64,000 nt of DNA, from the NCBI GenBank assembly GCA_020637805.1, contig JACKJU010000007.1:186001-250000 (forward strand). Direction: 5' to 3'. The stretch is from Nitratireductor sp. (GTDB taxonomy: Bacteria; Pseudomonadota; Alphaproteobacteria; Rhizobiales; Rhizobiaceae). Both the position numbers and the translations under genes were made by a program. Positions 37,781 through 46,227 of the stretch are shown piece by piece. How positions within the stretch are numbered: position 1 is the first letter of the stretch; each line of letters opens with the position of its first letter. The notes below the pieces were generated by a model. The model made no database searches and was not told the origin of the DNA. It saw only the letters and a list, made by a program, of their open reading frames with translations.

Positions 37781-38549
37781 CATCTTCAGTGAGCTTGACG
37801 GCCAGACCGGCAAAAATCCGGAGCGTGCGGCACAGGAAGCCATGCGACCGCAACTTCCCAAGCGCTTCTACAAATCGGTCGAAGCGGTGGCGGAAGAGGG
37901 CGGTTTCGGCGTGCGTCTTGACGGACGCGCCGTAAGGACACCGGCGAAATCCCTGCTTGTCCTGCCCACGCAGGCTGCCGCCGAGCTCGTTGCAGCCGAA
38001 TGGGATGCGCAGGAAACGGAAATCGATCCGGCAACCATGCCTGCAACGCGCATCGCAAATACGGCAATCGATGGCATCACGGGCAATGAGCAGGCCGTTC
38101 TGGAGGATGTGCTCAAGTTCGCATCCGGAGATCTCGTCTTTTACCGCGCCGGCCATCCGCAGGAACTGGTTGCCAGGCAGCAGGAAACTTGGGATCCGAT
38201 ACTCGACTGGGTGGCGCAGGAAACCGGCGCACGCTTCGAGATCGGTGAGGGGATCATGCATATCGAGCAACCGCGCGAGGCAATAAGCCTTTTCGGCGCG
38301 AGGCTCGCGAAGCACTCGGACCCATTGCGCCTTGCCTGCCTGCACACCTTCACCACGCTTACCGGTTCCGCGCTGATCGCGCTTGCATTGGCCGAAAATG
38401 CCCTGACCTTGGAACAAGCTTGGGCTGCCGGGCACGTGGACGAGGACTGGAACATCTCTTTGTGGGGTGAGGACTACGAGGCCGCCAAGCGGCGGGAGTT
38501 GCGTCTGGCCGAGATGAAGGCAGCCCACGACATGTTCGTCAGGGTCTGA
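37773..38549 (+). CDS. ATP12-family chaperone for F1-ATPase assembly
   Basis: The 258-residue product (MRDIFSELDG start) has the family features KRFYKSVEAV, VRLDGRAVRTPAK, DLVFYRAGHP and AAGHVDEDWNISLWGED. In mitochondria Atp12 binds the F1 alpha subunit before assembly; bacterial members are mostly restricted to alphaproteobacteria and presumably do the same. It overlaps the HAD gene by 8 bases, and the EamA gene starts 4 bases after its stop. Confidence 0.92.
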   Translation: MRDIFSELDGQTGKNPERAAQEAMRPQLPKRFYKSVEAVAEEGGFGVRLDGRAVRTPAKSLLVLPTQAAAELVAAEWDAQETEIDPATMPATRIANTAIDGITGNEQAVLEDVLKFASGDLVFYRAGHPQELVARQQETWDPILDWVAQETGARFEIGEGIMHIEQPREAISLFGARLAKHSDPLRLACLHTFTTLTGSALIALALAENALTLEQAWAAGHVDEDWNISLWGEDYEAAKRRELRLAEMKAAHDMFVRV

Positions 38550-38553
38550 GGAC

Positions 38554-39531
38554 GTGGTTCGAGTATCGAACCGCAAGAGCGTTGGGCCGCATCTGCTGGC
38601 CGGCGGGCCGCAGCCGAATACTTCCAACGATACGACACGCGCCATGATCATCATGACGCTGGGCATGCTTGTCGTGCCGCTGATGGACGTTCTGGCCAAG
38701 AACCTCTCGACCAATCACGCGGTTGGTCCGGTCACGATCACCTTCATTCGCTTCGTCGGCCAGGCCGTCCTCTTGGCGATGGTCATTCCTTTCACGATCG
38801 GTGCACGGAAGATCATGAGCAAGCGGCCCGGTCTCAACATTCTGCGCGGCGTGCTCGTCGGCTGCGCCGTGTCGCTGTTCTTCACCACCGTCAAGTACAT
38901 GCCGCTCGCCGACGCCATTGCGATCTTCTTCGTCGAGCCGATGGTGCTGATATTGCTGTCTGCGGTATTTCTGCGCGAATTCGTTGGCTGGCGCCGTGCG
39001 GTCGCGTCGATGTTCGGGTTTTTCGGCGCGCTGCTGATCATCCAGCCCAGCTATGAAATCTTCGGCGCCATTTCCCTCATGCCGCTTGGAACGGCAACCT
39101 TCTTTGCCATCTATCTTCTGGTTTCCAAAAAGGCGGGCGTCCAGGACCATCCGCTGACGATGCAGCTCTGGGCAGGAATAGGTGGTGCAATGGTCTGCAG
39201 CGTCATCTTGCTCGCGGCACCGCTAACGGGCATCGAGGACATGGCATTCCGGCTTCCCATAACCGAACCGGTGGTCTGGCAACTGGCAGGCGTCATCCTC
39301 ATCGCCACCGTCGCACATCTGCTGATCGTGATGGCCTTCACGAAAGCAGATGCGTCGATCCTGGCACCATTCCAGTATCTGGAAATCGTGACCATGACGA
39401 TTGCGGGCTATATGATCTTTGGTGAATTCCCGACACCGGCGAAATGGCTTGGCATCGCGATCATCATCGGATCGGGCCTCTTCATCTTCCTGCGCGAGCG
39501 GCGATTATCGCGCGGCAATGGTAGCGTTTAA
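38554..39531 (+). CDS. EamA/DMT-family membrane transporter
   Basis: A GTG start at 38554 gives 325 residues with ten hydrophobic segments arranged as two EamA repeats. KYMPLADAIAIFFVEPMVLIL in the first repeat and ILAPFQYLEIVTMTIAGYMIF in the second are typical. These proteins export amino acids or other metabolites; the substrate cannot be told. The gene is only 4 bases after the ATP12-family gene and is probably in the same operon. Confidence 0.9.
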   Translation: MVRVSNRKSVGPHLLAGGPQPNTSNDTTRAMIIMTLGMLVVPLMDVLAKNLSTNHAVGPVTITFIRFVGQAVLLAMVIPFTIGARKIMSKRPGLNILRGVLVGCAVSLFFTTVKYMPLADAIAIFFVEPMVLILLSAVFLREFVGWRRAVASMFGFFGALLIIQPSYEIFGAISLMPLGTATFFAIYLLVSKKAGVQDHPLTMQLWAGIGGAMVCSVILLAAPLTGIEDMAFRLPITEPVVWQLAGVILIATVAHLLIVMAFTKADASILAPFQYLEIVTMTIAGYMIFGEFPTPAKWLGIAIIIGSGLFIFLRERRLSRGNGSV

Positions 39532-39546
39532 CGCTTCGCTAACCAT
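39528..39546 (+). promoter_or_regulatory. Near-match to a CtrA binding site
   Basis: TTAA, seven bases, then CTAACCAT; the consensus is TTAA-N7-TTAA, so one base differs. It overlaps the stop codon of the EamA gene and lies about 70 bases before the next start codon. It is suggestive only. Confidence 0.25.
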
Positions 39547-39616
39547 AGTGCTTGGCAATTCTGAAAGCCTGTCCGGTTAGACTTGCCACCGGATAACGCC
39601 ATTCGGGACAAGCACC

Positions 39617-40633
39617 ATGCACGACATTGCCAATCATTATGCCGACCTACTTGCCGAACCGGGCAGGATCTCCGCCGAAGACGTGCGTCGCTTTCGCCGC
39701 GACGTGTTCATCGATGGCGTGGTGAGCCAGCCCGAGGCTGAAGGCGTTTTCGCGATGAATAACGCGGTCGCCAGCAAGTGCGAGGAATGGAATGAATTCT
39801 TCGTGGAGGCCATGGTCGACTACACGGTCAACCAGGCGGAGCCGCGCGGCTATCTGAGCCTTGCCAACGCGGAATGGCTGATCGATCGCATTTCGCATGA
39901 CAGCGTTGTGGACAGCGCGACCGAGCTTGAACTGCTCGTCAAGGTCATGGCCAAGGCGCGCGCCTGCCCGGAAAAGATCGTCCGTTTCGCACTGTCACAG
40001 ATCGTTTACGCGGTCCTTGAAGGCGAGGGGCCGCTGGCGCGTTCCGGAGAACTTGTTCCAGGCGTCATTGGCGATGCCGAGGTCGAGCTTCTGCGTACGG
40101 TTCTCTTTGCCATCGGGGGCGATGGCGGCATTTCGATTTCACGCGCCGAGGCCGAGATACTGATGGATCTCAACGGAAAGACCGATCCCGAACAGAATTC
40201 TCCGGCCTGGCAGGATCTGTTTGTTCGCGCCACGGCGAACTATCTTATGTCTCTTTCAATGGCCCGGCCGCCAAGCCGTGCCGAGGCACTGGCGCGACAG
40301 GAATGGCTGGAGGATACCGAAGTTGACACCGGCGGGTTCCTTTCGAACACGCTTGCCGGTTTCGGCAAGATGTTCAGCCGGGATTTCTTCGATGACGTCT
40401 TCACCGATGCCCATGTACAGCTGGAACGGGCATGGCGCGAGGAAAACGAGCGGCGCGCGGTTCAGTCCGTCTATGCCAACGAGATCGACAATGGCGAGGC
40501 GCACTGGCTGGTGGAGCGCATCCGCCGCGACGGTGCCTTTGACGTGAACGAACGTGCTCTGGTCGAGTTCATCCGCGCAAACAGTGATTCAGTCGATCCG
40601 GCGCTGCAGGAACTCTTTGACCGCGTGGCCTGA
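39617..40633 (+). CDS. Hypothetical protein with internally duplicated helical modules
   Basis: I do not recognise this 338-residue family. It is acidic and soluble, with no signal or membrane segment. Residues 21-78 (VFIDGVVSQPEAEGVFAMNN, then W..FFVEAMVDY) and 155-213 (GGISISRAEAEILMDLN, then W..LFVRATANY) are clearly related. A second motif, NAEWLIDRISHD (about 83-94), recurs as EAHWLVERIRRD (about 294-305). The protein is therefore two copies of a two-part unit, the second interrupted by an insertion. Acidic loops are EF-hand-like but not canonical. It stands alone and has a near-CtrA site upstream. Confidence 0.85.
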   Translation: MHDIANHYADLLAEPGRISAEDVRRFRRDVFIDGVVSQPEAEGVFAMNNAVASKCEEWNEFFVEAMVDYTVNQAEPRGYLSLANAEWLIDRISHDSVVDSATELELLVKVMAKARACPEKIVRFALSQIVYAVLEGEGPLARSGELVPGVIGDAEVELLRTVLFAIGGDGGISISRAEAEILMDLNGKTDPEQNSPAWQDLFVRATANYLMSLSMARPPSRAEALARQEWLEDTEVDTGGFLSNTLAGFGKMFSRDFFDDVFTDAHVQLERAWREENERRAVQSVYANEIDNGEAHWLVERIRRDGAFDVNERALVEFIRANSDSVDPALQELFDRVA

Positions 40634-40635
40634 GT

Positions 40636-41379
40636 TCACTCGACTGCTCCGAATATCTTTTCGAAATTGCGTTTGAGCGCAATATCGAGGTCATGCATCG
40701 TGACGGGCAGGCCAAGGTCGACAAGGCTGGTCACGCCATGTCCCTCCACGCCGCAGGGCACGATGCCGTCGAAATGCGAGAGTTCCGGTTCGACATTGAT
40801 TGCGATGCCGTGAAAGCTGACCCATTTCCTCAGTCGGATGCCTATTGCCGCGATCTTGTCCTCGCGCGGGGTGCCATCGGGCAGGGGCGCTTTTTCCGGC
40901 CGCATTACCCAGACGCCGACGCGATCTTCCCGGCGCTCGCCGCGAATGTTGAAATCGTCCAGCGTCGAAATGATCCACTCTTCAAGAGCGGCAACGAAAG
41001 CACGCACATCCTGCCTGCGGCGCGTCAGGTCGAGCATGACGTAGGCCACGCGCTGGCCGGGCCCGTGGTAGGTGAATTCGCCGCCACGCCCTGTCTTGAA
41101 TACTGGCAAACGATTGGCGTCGAGGAGGTCTTCCTCGCGCGCGCTGGTGCCAGCCGTATACAGGGCAGGGTGTTCCACCAGCCAAATGGTTTCGGGCGCA
41201 TTTCCGGCGCGGATGCCGGCCGCCAGTTCTTCCATTTGGCTTACCGCTTCCTCATATGCCACCAGTCCGTCAGCCACCTGCCAGCGAACCGGCGGTGATG
41301 CGGTTTCCGGCAGAAAGCTTCCGCCTTGTCCGTCCCGGCCAGCCGATGCAGGCTTGTGCCTTGTTCCGGCTGCGGTCAT
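40636..41379 (-). CDS. lipB: Octanoyltransferase LipB
   Basis: The catalytic cysteine motif GIVPCGVEGHGVTSL, the GRGGEFTYHGPGQ loop and the lysine in DKIAAIGIRLRKW identify LipB, which moves octanoate from ACP to lipoate-dependent enzymes. The start is uncertain: ATG 41379 gives 247 residues, GTG 41394 is just upstream, and the frame is open to 41487; no good Shine-Dalgarno decides. The gene converges on the hypothetical gene at 39617-40633, with two bases between stops. Confidence 0.93.
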   Translation of the reverse strand: MTAAGTRHKPASAGRDGQGGSFLPETASPPVRWQVADGLVAYEEAVSQMEELAAGIRAGNAPETIWLVEHPALYTAGTSAREEDLLDANRLPVFKTGRGGEFTYHGPGQRVAYVMLDLTRRRQDVRAFVAALEEWIISTLDDFNIRGERREDRVGVWVMRPEKAPLPDGTPREDKIAAIGIRLRKWVSFHGIAINVEPELSHFDGIVPCGVEGHGVTSLVDLGLPVTMHDLDIALKRNFEKIFGAVE

Positions 41380-41596
41380 TTCGCTGTTGTCCACGCCAAA
41401 GCCTCGAAACAGGAGCGGTCCGGTCTTGCCTGATACCCCTGAACCACCGGATCGGCACGTTGGGGAAGAGACCAGAACACTCCGCAAAAAAATATGGGAG
41501 CAGGCAATCTGCCCCTTGTTTGCTCATCATTCATTTGCTACATGCGGCGGGTCCGATGCAAGGGGAATTGCCTTGCTTTCCTTCGGGCATTTCAGT

Positions 41597-41683
41597 GCGG
41601 TCGTGGCGGAATTGGTAGACGCGCAGCGTTGAGGTCGCTGTCCGGTAACACGGGTGGAAGTTCGAGTCTTCTCGACCGCACCA
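41597..41683 (+). tRNA. tRNA-Leu (anticodon GAG)
   Basis: The 7-bp acceptor stem GCGGTCG / CGACCGC closes an 87-base class II tRNA with discriminator A and an encoded CCA end. The anticodon stem CAGCG / CGCTG holds the loop TTGAGGT, so the anticodon is GAG at 41631-41633. The long variable arm TGTCCGGTAACACGGGT and the GTTCGAGTC T-loop fit tRNA-Leu. A terminator follows 4 bases later. Confidence 0.96.
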
Positions 41684-41687
41684 GAAC

Positions 41688-41709
41688 AACCCTCTTCGGA
41701 GGGTTTTTT
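41688..41709 (+). terminator. Intrinsic terminator after tRNA-Leu
   Basis: AACCCTC and GAGGGTT pair around a TTCG loop, followed by a run of Ts. It ends the tRNA transcript. Confidence 0.85.
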
Positions 41710-41786
41710 CTTGTCCGATTTCGGCAGCACGTGCCGGCCTTCGTCTTGCGAACGGCAATGCTTCATCGCGGCCTGTCGCACGGAAA

Positions 41787-41810
41787 CGAAAAGGGGGCTT
41801 TCGCCCCCTT
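41787..41810 (-). terminator. Intrinsic terminator of the nucleotidase-LysM gene
   Basis: On the minus strand an 8-bp stem (AAGGGGGC with GCCCCCTT) closes a GAAA loop and is followed by TTTTCGTTT. It lies 33 bases after the stop codon of the reverse-strand gene. Confidence 0.7.
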
Positions 41811-41843
41811 CCGCAAATCTTGCCGGCTTGTTTCGGTGCCCGC

Positions 41844-43778
41844 TTATTTCGGGATCTTGATCGTGTCGCCGATTTTCAGGCGGCGAACGTTTTCAACGCC
41901 ATTCGCTTCTTCGATCTTTTTCCACTCGGTGGCATCGCCGTAGAATTTACGGGCGAGATCCCAAAGGTTGTCGCCCGCCTGGATGACGTAGTCGCCCGTT
42001 TCAGCCATGGCAGGCTTCTCTTCGGTCTTTGTCATTTCTGCAGCCGGTGCTTCGGCTTTTGGCGCTTCTGCTGCAGGAGTGGCCGCGGGCATTTCAGCCT
42101 TGGGCTCTTCCTTTGGCATCTCGGCCATCGGCTCCTTTTTCGACGTTTCAGCCTGAGCCATGTCGAAGGAGGTTCCCTTCACGATGCGGCCTTCGGTCTT
42201 CGGCGTATAGGGATTGTTCTTTGACAGGTAGTCGGCGACCACCGTTTCCAGTCCCGGACCGTAGTCATAGGCGTTCTGGCCGTTCTCCTTGAACAGCTTG
42301 TAGCCGTCACCGCCTGCGCGCATGAAGTTGTTGGATACGACCTTGTACATCTTGTCCGGGTTGATGTCCTTCCACTCGCCGTTTTCCATTACCTGAACCT
42401 GCTTGACGCGGCCCTGTCCGGGTTCGACGCTCTCGTCCCATGCATAGCGCAGGCCCGCGACCTGGGCGAAGCGCCCGGCAACGTCTGCCGTTTCGCTGAC
42501 GCCGTTCTCGAGCGAGCCGACGATGTCCTTGCCGGAGAGTTCGAATGTCGAAAGCGTGTTCTGGAACGGAAGCACGGTAAGCACTTCGCCCATGGTTACA
42601 TCGCCCTGATCGATGGATGCCCTCAGGCCGCCGCCATTGGTGATGGCGATCTGGACGCCCTGGCCCTCGACACGATCAAGCATCGCGTCGGTCACGAGAT
42701 CGCCCATCGAGCACTCCTGCAGGCGGCAGGAATTGCGGTCGCCGTCAATCGGGGCGCTGGTCATGCCGACCTGCTTCGTCTTCAGTTCTTCAATTGGTGC
42801 ACCAAGGGCAGCGACACGCGCCGCCATGCCGGCGTCCGGCTTGACTGAGGAATCGAGAAGGTGCGGCACGCCATCGGCAGCGATCACCTTGCCCGCATCG
42901 TCGAACACAACGCTCAGTTCGCCCAGATATTTCGAATAGGCATAGGCCGTCACGATCGGCACTTTCACACCGTCGGGGTTGTCGACCATCAGCGGGTAGG
43001 GGCCATAGGCCTTCTCGTCCGTGTTGGAGAGCAGTGTGTGGCTGTGGCCGCCGACGATAACGTCGATGCCCTTCACATTGGCGGCGATGCGCTTGTCTTC
43101 CTCGATGCCGACATGGGTGAGCGCAATGATCTTGTTGATGCCCTCAGCCTCGATTTTCGGCACGATCCCGTTCAGGTATTCGATGGGATCGGTGAAGCTG
43201 ATGCTGTCGCCGGGCGAGGAGGTTTCCTTCGTGTCGGCAGCAAGCACCGATACCACCGCGATCTTCTCGCCACCGCGCTCGAAAACAACATAGTCCTTGT
43301 ACTTGCCATCAAGAACGGAACCCTTCTCGGCAATCGTGTTGCCGGAGATCAGCGGAAAAGCGACCTTGGCGATGAACTCACCGAGATTTTCTGCGCCGTC
43401 GTCGAACTCGTGGTTGCCGATGGCCATCGCATCATAGCCGATCTGGTTCATGAATTCGGCAGCCGCCTTGCCCTTGTACGTGGAGTAGAACAGGGAACCC
43501 TGGAACTGGTCGCCTGCGTCCAGGACCAGAAGGTTGGCCTTTTCCTTGCCGAATGCGAAGCGGCGGTCGGAAACCATCGTGCGGACGCGAGCGATCCCGC
43601 CGAAGCACTTGTTTTCCTTTTCGTCATCCGCGGAACAGGTGGAGTCGTACTTGTTGATCGACTCGATGCGGCTGTGAAGATCGTTGGTATGCAGAATATC
43701 CAGTATGTAGTCTGCCCGTGCCTCGACCGCGCCAAGCGCCATTGCCGAAACGGAGGCCAGAATTGCAAGTTTCTTCAT
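41844..43778 (-). CDS. Periplasmic 5'-nucleotidase/metallophosphatase fused to a C-terminal LysM domain
   Basis: The start is ATG 43778 (MKKLAILASVSAMALGA...), with GGGAGCAG upstream, giving 644 residues and a Sec signal peptide. The metallophosphatase domain has HTNDLHSR, DAGDQFQGS, GNHEFD and GGHSHT; the 5'-nucleotidase C-terminal domain has TNGGGLRASID. An Ala/Pro/Glu/Lys-rich linker of about 60 residues leads to a LysM domain (DYVIQAGDNLWDLARKFYGD to the end), which should bind peptidoglycan. This would tether a UshA-like nucleotide-scavenging enzyme to the cell wall. Confidence 0.93.
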   Translation of the reverse strand: MKKLAILASVSAMALGAVEARADYILDILHTNDLHSRIESINKYDSTCSADDEKENKCFGGIARVRTMVSDRRFAFGKEKANLLVLDAGDQFQGSLFYSTYKGKAAAEFMNQIGYDAMAIGNHEFDDGAENLGEFIAKVAFPLISGNTIAEKGSVLDGKYKDYVVFERGGEKIAVVSVLAADTKETSSPGDSISFTDPIEYLNGIVPKIEAEGINKIIALTHVGIEEDKRIAANVKGIDVIVGGHSHTLLSNTDEKAYGPYPLMVDNPDGVKVPIVTAYAYSKYLGELSVVFDDAGKVIAADGVPHLLDSSVKPDAGMAARVAALGAPIEELKTKQVGMTSAPIDGDRNSCRLQECSMGDLVTDAMLDRVEGQGVQIAITNGGGLRASIDQGDVTMGEVLTVLPFQNTLSTFELSGKDIVGSLENGVSETADVAGRFAQVAGLRYAWDESVEPGQGRVKQVQVMENGEWKDINPDKMYKVVSNNFMRAGGDGYKLFKENGQNAYDYGPGLETVVADYLSKNNPYTPKTEGRIVKGTSFDMAQAETSKKEPMAEMPKEEPKAEMPAATPAAEAPKAEAPAAEMTKTEEKPAMAETGDYVIQAGDNLWDLARKFYGDATEWKKIEEANGVENVRRLKIGDTIKIPK

Positions 43779-43903
43779 GTGTGCTGCTCCCTGTCCGGTG
43801 CCGGCGAAACGCGTGACGGGCCGCTCCGGTTTCTGGTTTGATCTCTTCGCCGCCAGGCCTCCCGTACTGATATCGGGGTATCGCACCGGCAACGCTGCGG
43901 GTT

Positions 43904-43932
43904 AGCGTAGATGCAACACAATTCCATGACAA
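43904..43932 (-). promoter_or_regulatory. Candidate promoter of the nucleotidase-LysM gene
   Basis: Read on the minus strand, TTGTCA (43932-43927) and TACGCT (43909-43904) are exactly 17 bases apart and the -35 is preceded by C. This leaves a leader of about 120 bases before ATG 43778. Confidence 0.45.
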
Positions 43933-44057
43933 GCACATTGAGGCCGTCCGCAGGGCGGCTTCAGGCTTCTGGTGTGGGTAAACCCGTCGCGATTTGTGGC
44001 AATCGGGAGGAGGGTGCGGAGAACCTGTTGCAGTTAATTCCGTCGATGCTCGTGCCG

Positions 44058-46067
44058 TTATCGAGAGCGCAGGCGTCCGATCAGGCTGTTGCCGGAAATG
44101 CCGCCTTTCGCGAGTTCATCCGCAGTGGTCCGCCGGGCATGGTCGTCTTCCGACAACTGCGCGTATCGCCGCTCGATACTAATGCCAGCATTGCGCTCGC
44201 CTGGCTGCTGCTGGATTCGTTTCGAAAACAGCTTCTCTGGGGCGATCTCGTCACCTTCGCGAAGCGATTGATCCGATAATCCGCTGCCAGGCATGACATG
44301 TTGTCCAGGTTCCCGCTGGGTCTGCACGGGAAGCACGCCCGGAACATGACGCAGGTCCTCCGGAGCGGTCTGGACAATCCGGCCGGATTCACCACGCAGG
44401 CGGCGAACGATGGAAACGACGCTGACTTCGCGCCCTGCGCGCGCTGCGTGCTGGCTCTGGCGAATATGCGCACCGGGAAGGATTTCCTCGCGGACAGCCT
44501 GGAAGGTCAGGCGCATGGGGGTGTAGAGGGCTTCGCCGAAGGCGATTGCCTCGCGGTTCGCGATCAGCGGCAGGAACGAAATCGTGCTCGAAGCACCGCT
44601 GTTGAACGCTTCGGCGATTATTTCCTGGTCGCGATGGTTGGAAAGCCGCATTGCAAAGAAGGTATTGCACTGGGAAAGGATCGTTGCGTCCACCTCGCTT
44701 GGGCGCTGCGTGACGATGCCGAGATAGACACCGTACTTGCGCCCCTCCTTGGCAATTCTGCCGATCGACTGGCGCGTTGGCCAGAAGGCGTTTTTTGTAT
44801 CCGCCGGAATGTAGCGGTGTGCCTCTTCGCAGACCACGAGCGTCTGGATACCGCCATCGCTGTTGAGGCCCATGTCGAATGCCAGCCGGCAAACCACCGA
44901 AACCACGGAATTGACGACTTCGGAGGGCAAACCCGACATCTCCAGGACGCTGATCGGCGTCGGCTTGTTCGGTATGCGGAAGATGAACGACAGAATGTCC
45001 TGCATCCGGTCACCGCCGGCATAGGCCGGGTCGAACATGAAACGGAAGCGTGTATCGGTTGCGATCGACTCGATCCGGTCCTTCAGAGACTTCAGCCAGG
45101 GCTTGTCATGCTTGCCGTCCAGCAGGCCCAGCCGCTCGTCGATGCCTTTGACAAGGTCCACAATGCGGTAGGGAACAGGCGTATTGGCATTGATCATGGA
45201 GGTATTGGTGGAGCGCTTGATGATCGCGCTGCCGCCCTTGTCTCCCTCCTGATAGCGCTCCTTGGCCAGCACGATCATGTCGCGCAGCATTTCCCGTTCC
45301 TTGTCCAGACCTTCCTGACCGCGGAAGATGACTTCTGCGAACTCCTCGAATTCGAACATCCAGAACGGGAGCTTGAGTTCGTTTGCCGTGATTACCACCG
45401 CGCTGCCATTGAACGCGGTCGAATATTCGTTGTGCGGATCGACTACCAGCACGCGAATTTCGGGGCGCGCCTCGATCACCTTGCGCAGAACAAGGCTGAT
45501 CGCCGTCGATTTGCCGACGCCGGTCGAGCCGACGATGGCGAAGTGTCTGCTGAGCAGCTTGTCTACGTCGATCTTTGCCGGGATGGATGCGTCCTGGGTT
45601 AGATGCCCCACTTCAATGACGTTGCTGGCTGAATTCTGATAGATCGCGGCAAGGTCTGCCGAACGGATGCGGTGTGCCTCGCAGCCCATATGAGGAAAGT
45701 TGCTTATGCCTGTGGTGAAGCTGGCATTGGAGCCGTTCTGCTGAACCTCGCCGATCAACTCGACGGTGATGAGCAGGCGGTTGCGCCCGCCAGCCTCCCA
45801 GGAGTTCTGCTCGGTGTTTACCTTGATGGTCTGTGCAATGACGCGGTTGCCGGCGACCTTGATGGAGATAACCTGGCCCACTGCCCAGTAATTCTTCATG
45901 TACTCGATGTTGGGATCGACATCGGCAGCAATAGTCGCACGTCCGTTGTCGCAGGTAACGACATAGCCGACGGTTCTTCGCCGGGAAGGATCACGATCCA
46001 TTTCCGGAGAATCCGTGTCGTCGCCGGCAATGCTGTTGTTGCCGTAGATGTTCAAGTCATCCTGCAT
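44058..46067 (-). CDS. HerA-like ATPase (DUF87 family)
   Basis: ATG 46067 is chosen because GGGGGAAG lies just upstream; ATG 46085 is the alternative. The product has 669 residues. A HAS-barrel-like N-terminal part (about 30-140) precedes a hexameric motor domain with Walker A GSTGVGKST, Walker B TLVVCEEAHRYIP, and ITQRPSEVD-type motif (IVTQRPSEVDATILSQ). HerA motors translocate DNA in end resection or with nucleases. The last 130 residues are Arg/Gln/Ser-rich and probably disordered. No NurA-like nuclease is adjacent. It diverges from mgtE. Confidence 0.9.
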   Translation of the reverse strand: MQDDLNIYGNNSIAGDDTDSPEMDRDPSRRRTVGYVVTCDNGRATIAADVDPNIEYMKNYWAVGQVISIKVAGNRVIAQTIKVNTEQNSWEAGGRNRLLITVELIGEVQQNGSNASFTTGISNFPHMGCEAHRIRSADLAAIYQNSASNVIEVGHLTQDASIPAKIDVDKLLSRHFAIVGSTGVGKSTAISLVLRKVIEARPEIRVLVVDPHNEYSTAFNGSAVVITANELKLPFWMFEFEEFAEVIFRGQEGLDKEREMLRDMIVLAKERYQEGDKGGSAIIKRSTNTSMINANTPVPYRIVDLVKGIDERLGLLDGKHDKPWLKSLKDRIESIATDTRFRFMFDPAYAGGDRMQDILSFIFRIPNKPTPISVLEMSGLPSEVVNSVVSVVCRLAFDMGLNSDGGIQTLVVCEEAHRYIPADTKNAFWPTRQSIGRIAKEGRKYGVYLGIVTQRPSEVDATILSQCNTFFAMRLSNHRDQEIIAEAFNSGASSTISFLPLIANREAIAFGEALYTPMRLTFQAVREEILPGAHIRQSQHAARAGREVSVVSIVRRLRGESGRIVQTAPEDLRHVPGVLPVQTQREPGQHVMPGSGLSDQSLREGDEIAPEKLFSKRIQQQPGERNAGISIERRYAQLSEDDHARRTTADELAKGGISGNSLIGRLRSR

Positions 46068-46227
46068 CTGCTTCCCCCAGTCCATTTATCTGTACGCCAT
46101 AGGGGTTAATCAGTGGTTGCCCGGTGCGCCGGACGGCGGATTTTTCTGGATGGAGCTTGCTTGTGCGGGCCAAGCCGCTACAAATCCGACGGTGCATCAA
46201 GCGGAATCGAAACGGCCAGGAAACCCC

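Noticed and set aside
44058..44480. Suspected frameshift at the 3' end of the HerA-like gene
   Set aside because: The low-complexity tail looked out of frame at first, but codon choice stays normal and the other two frames are closed or read worse.
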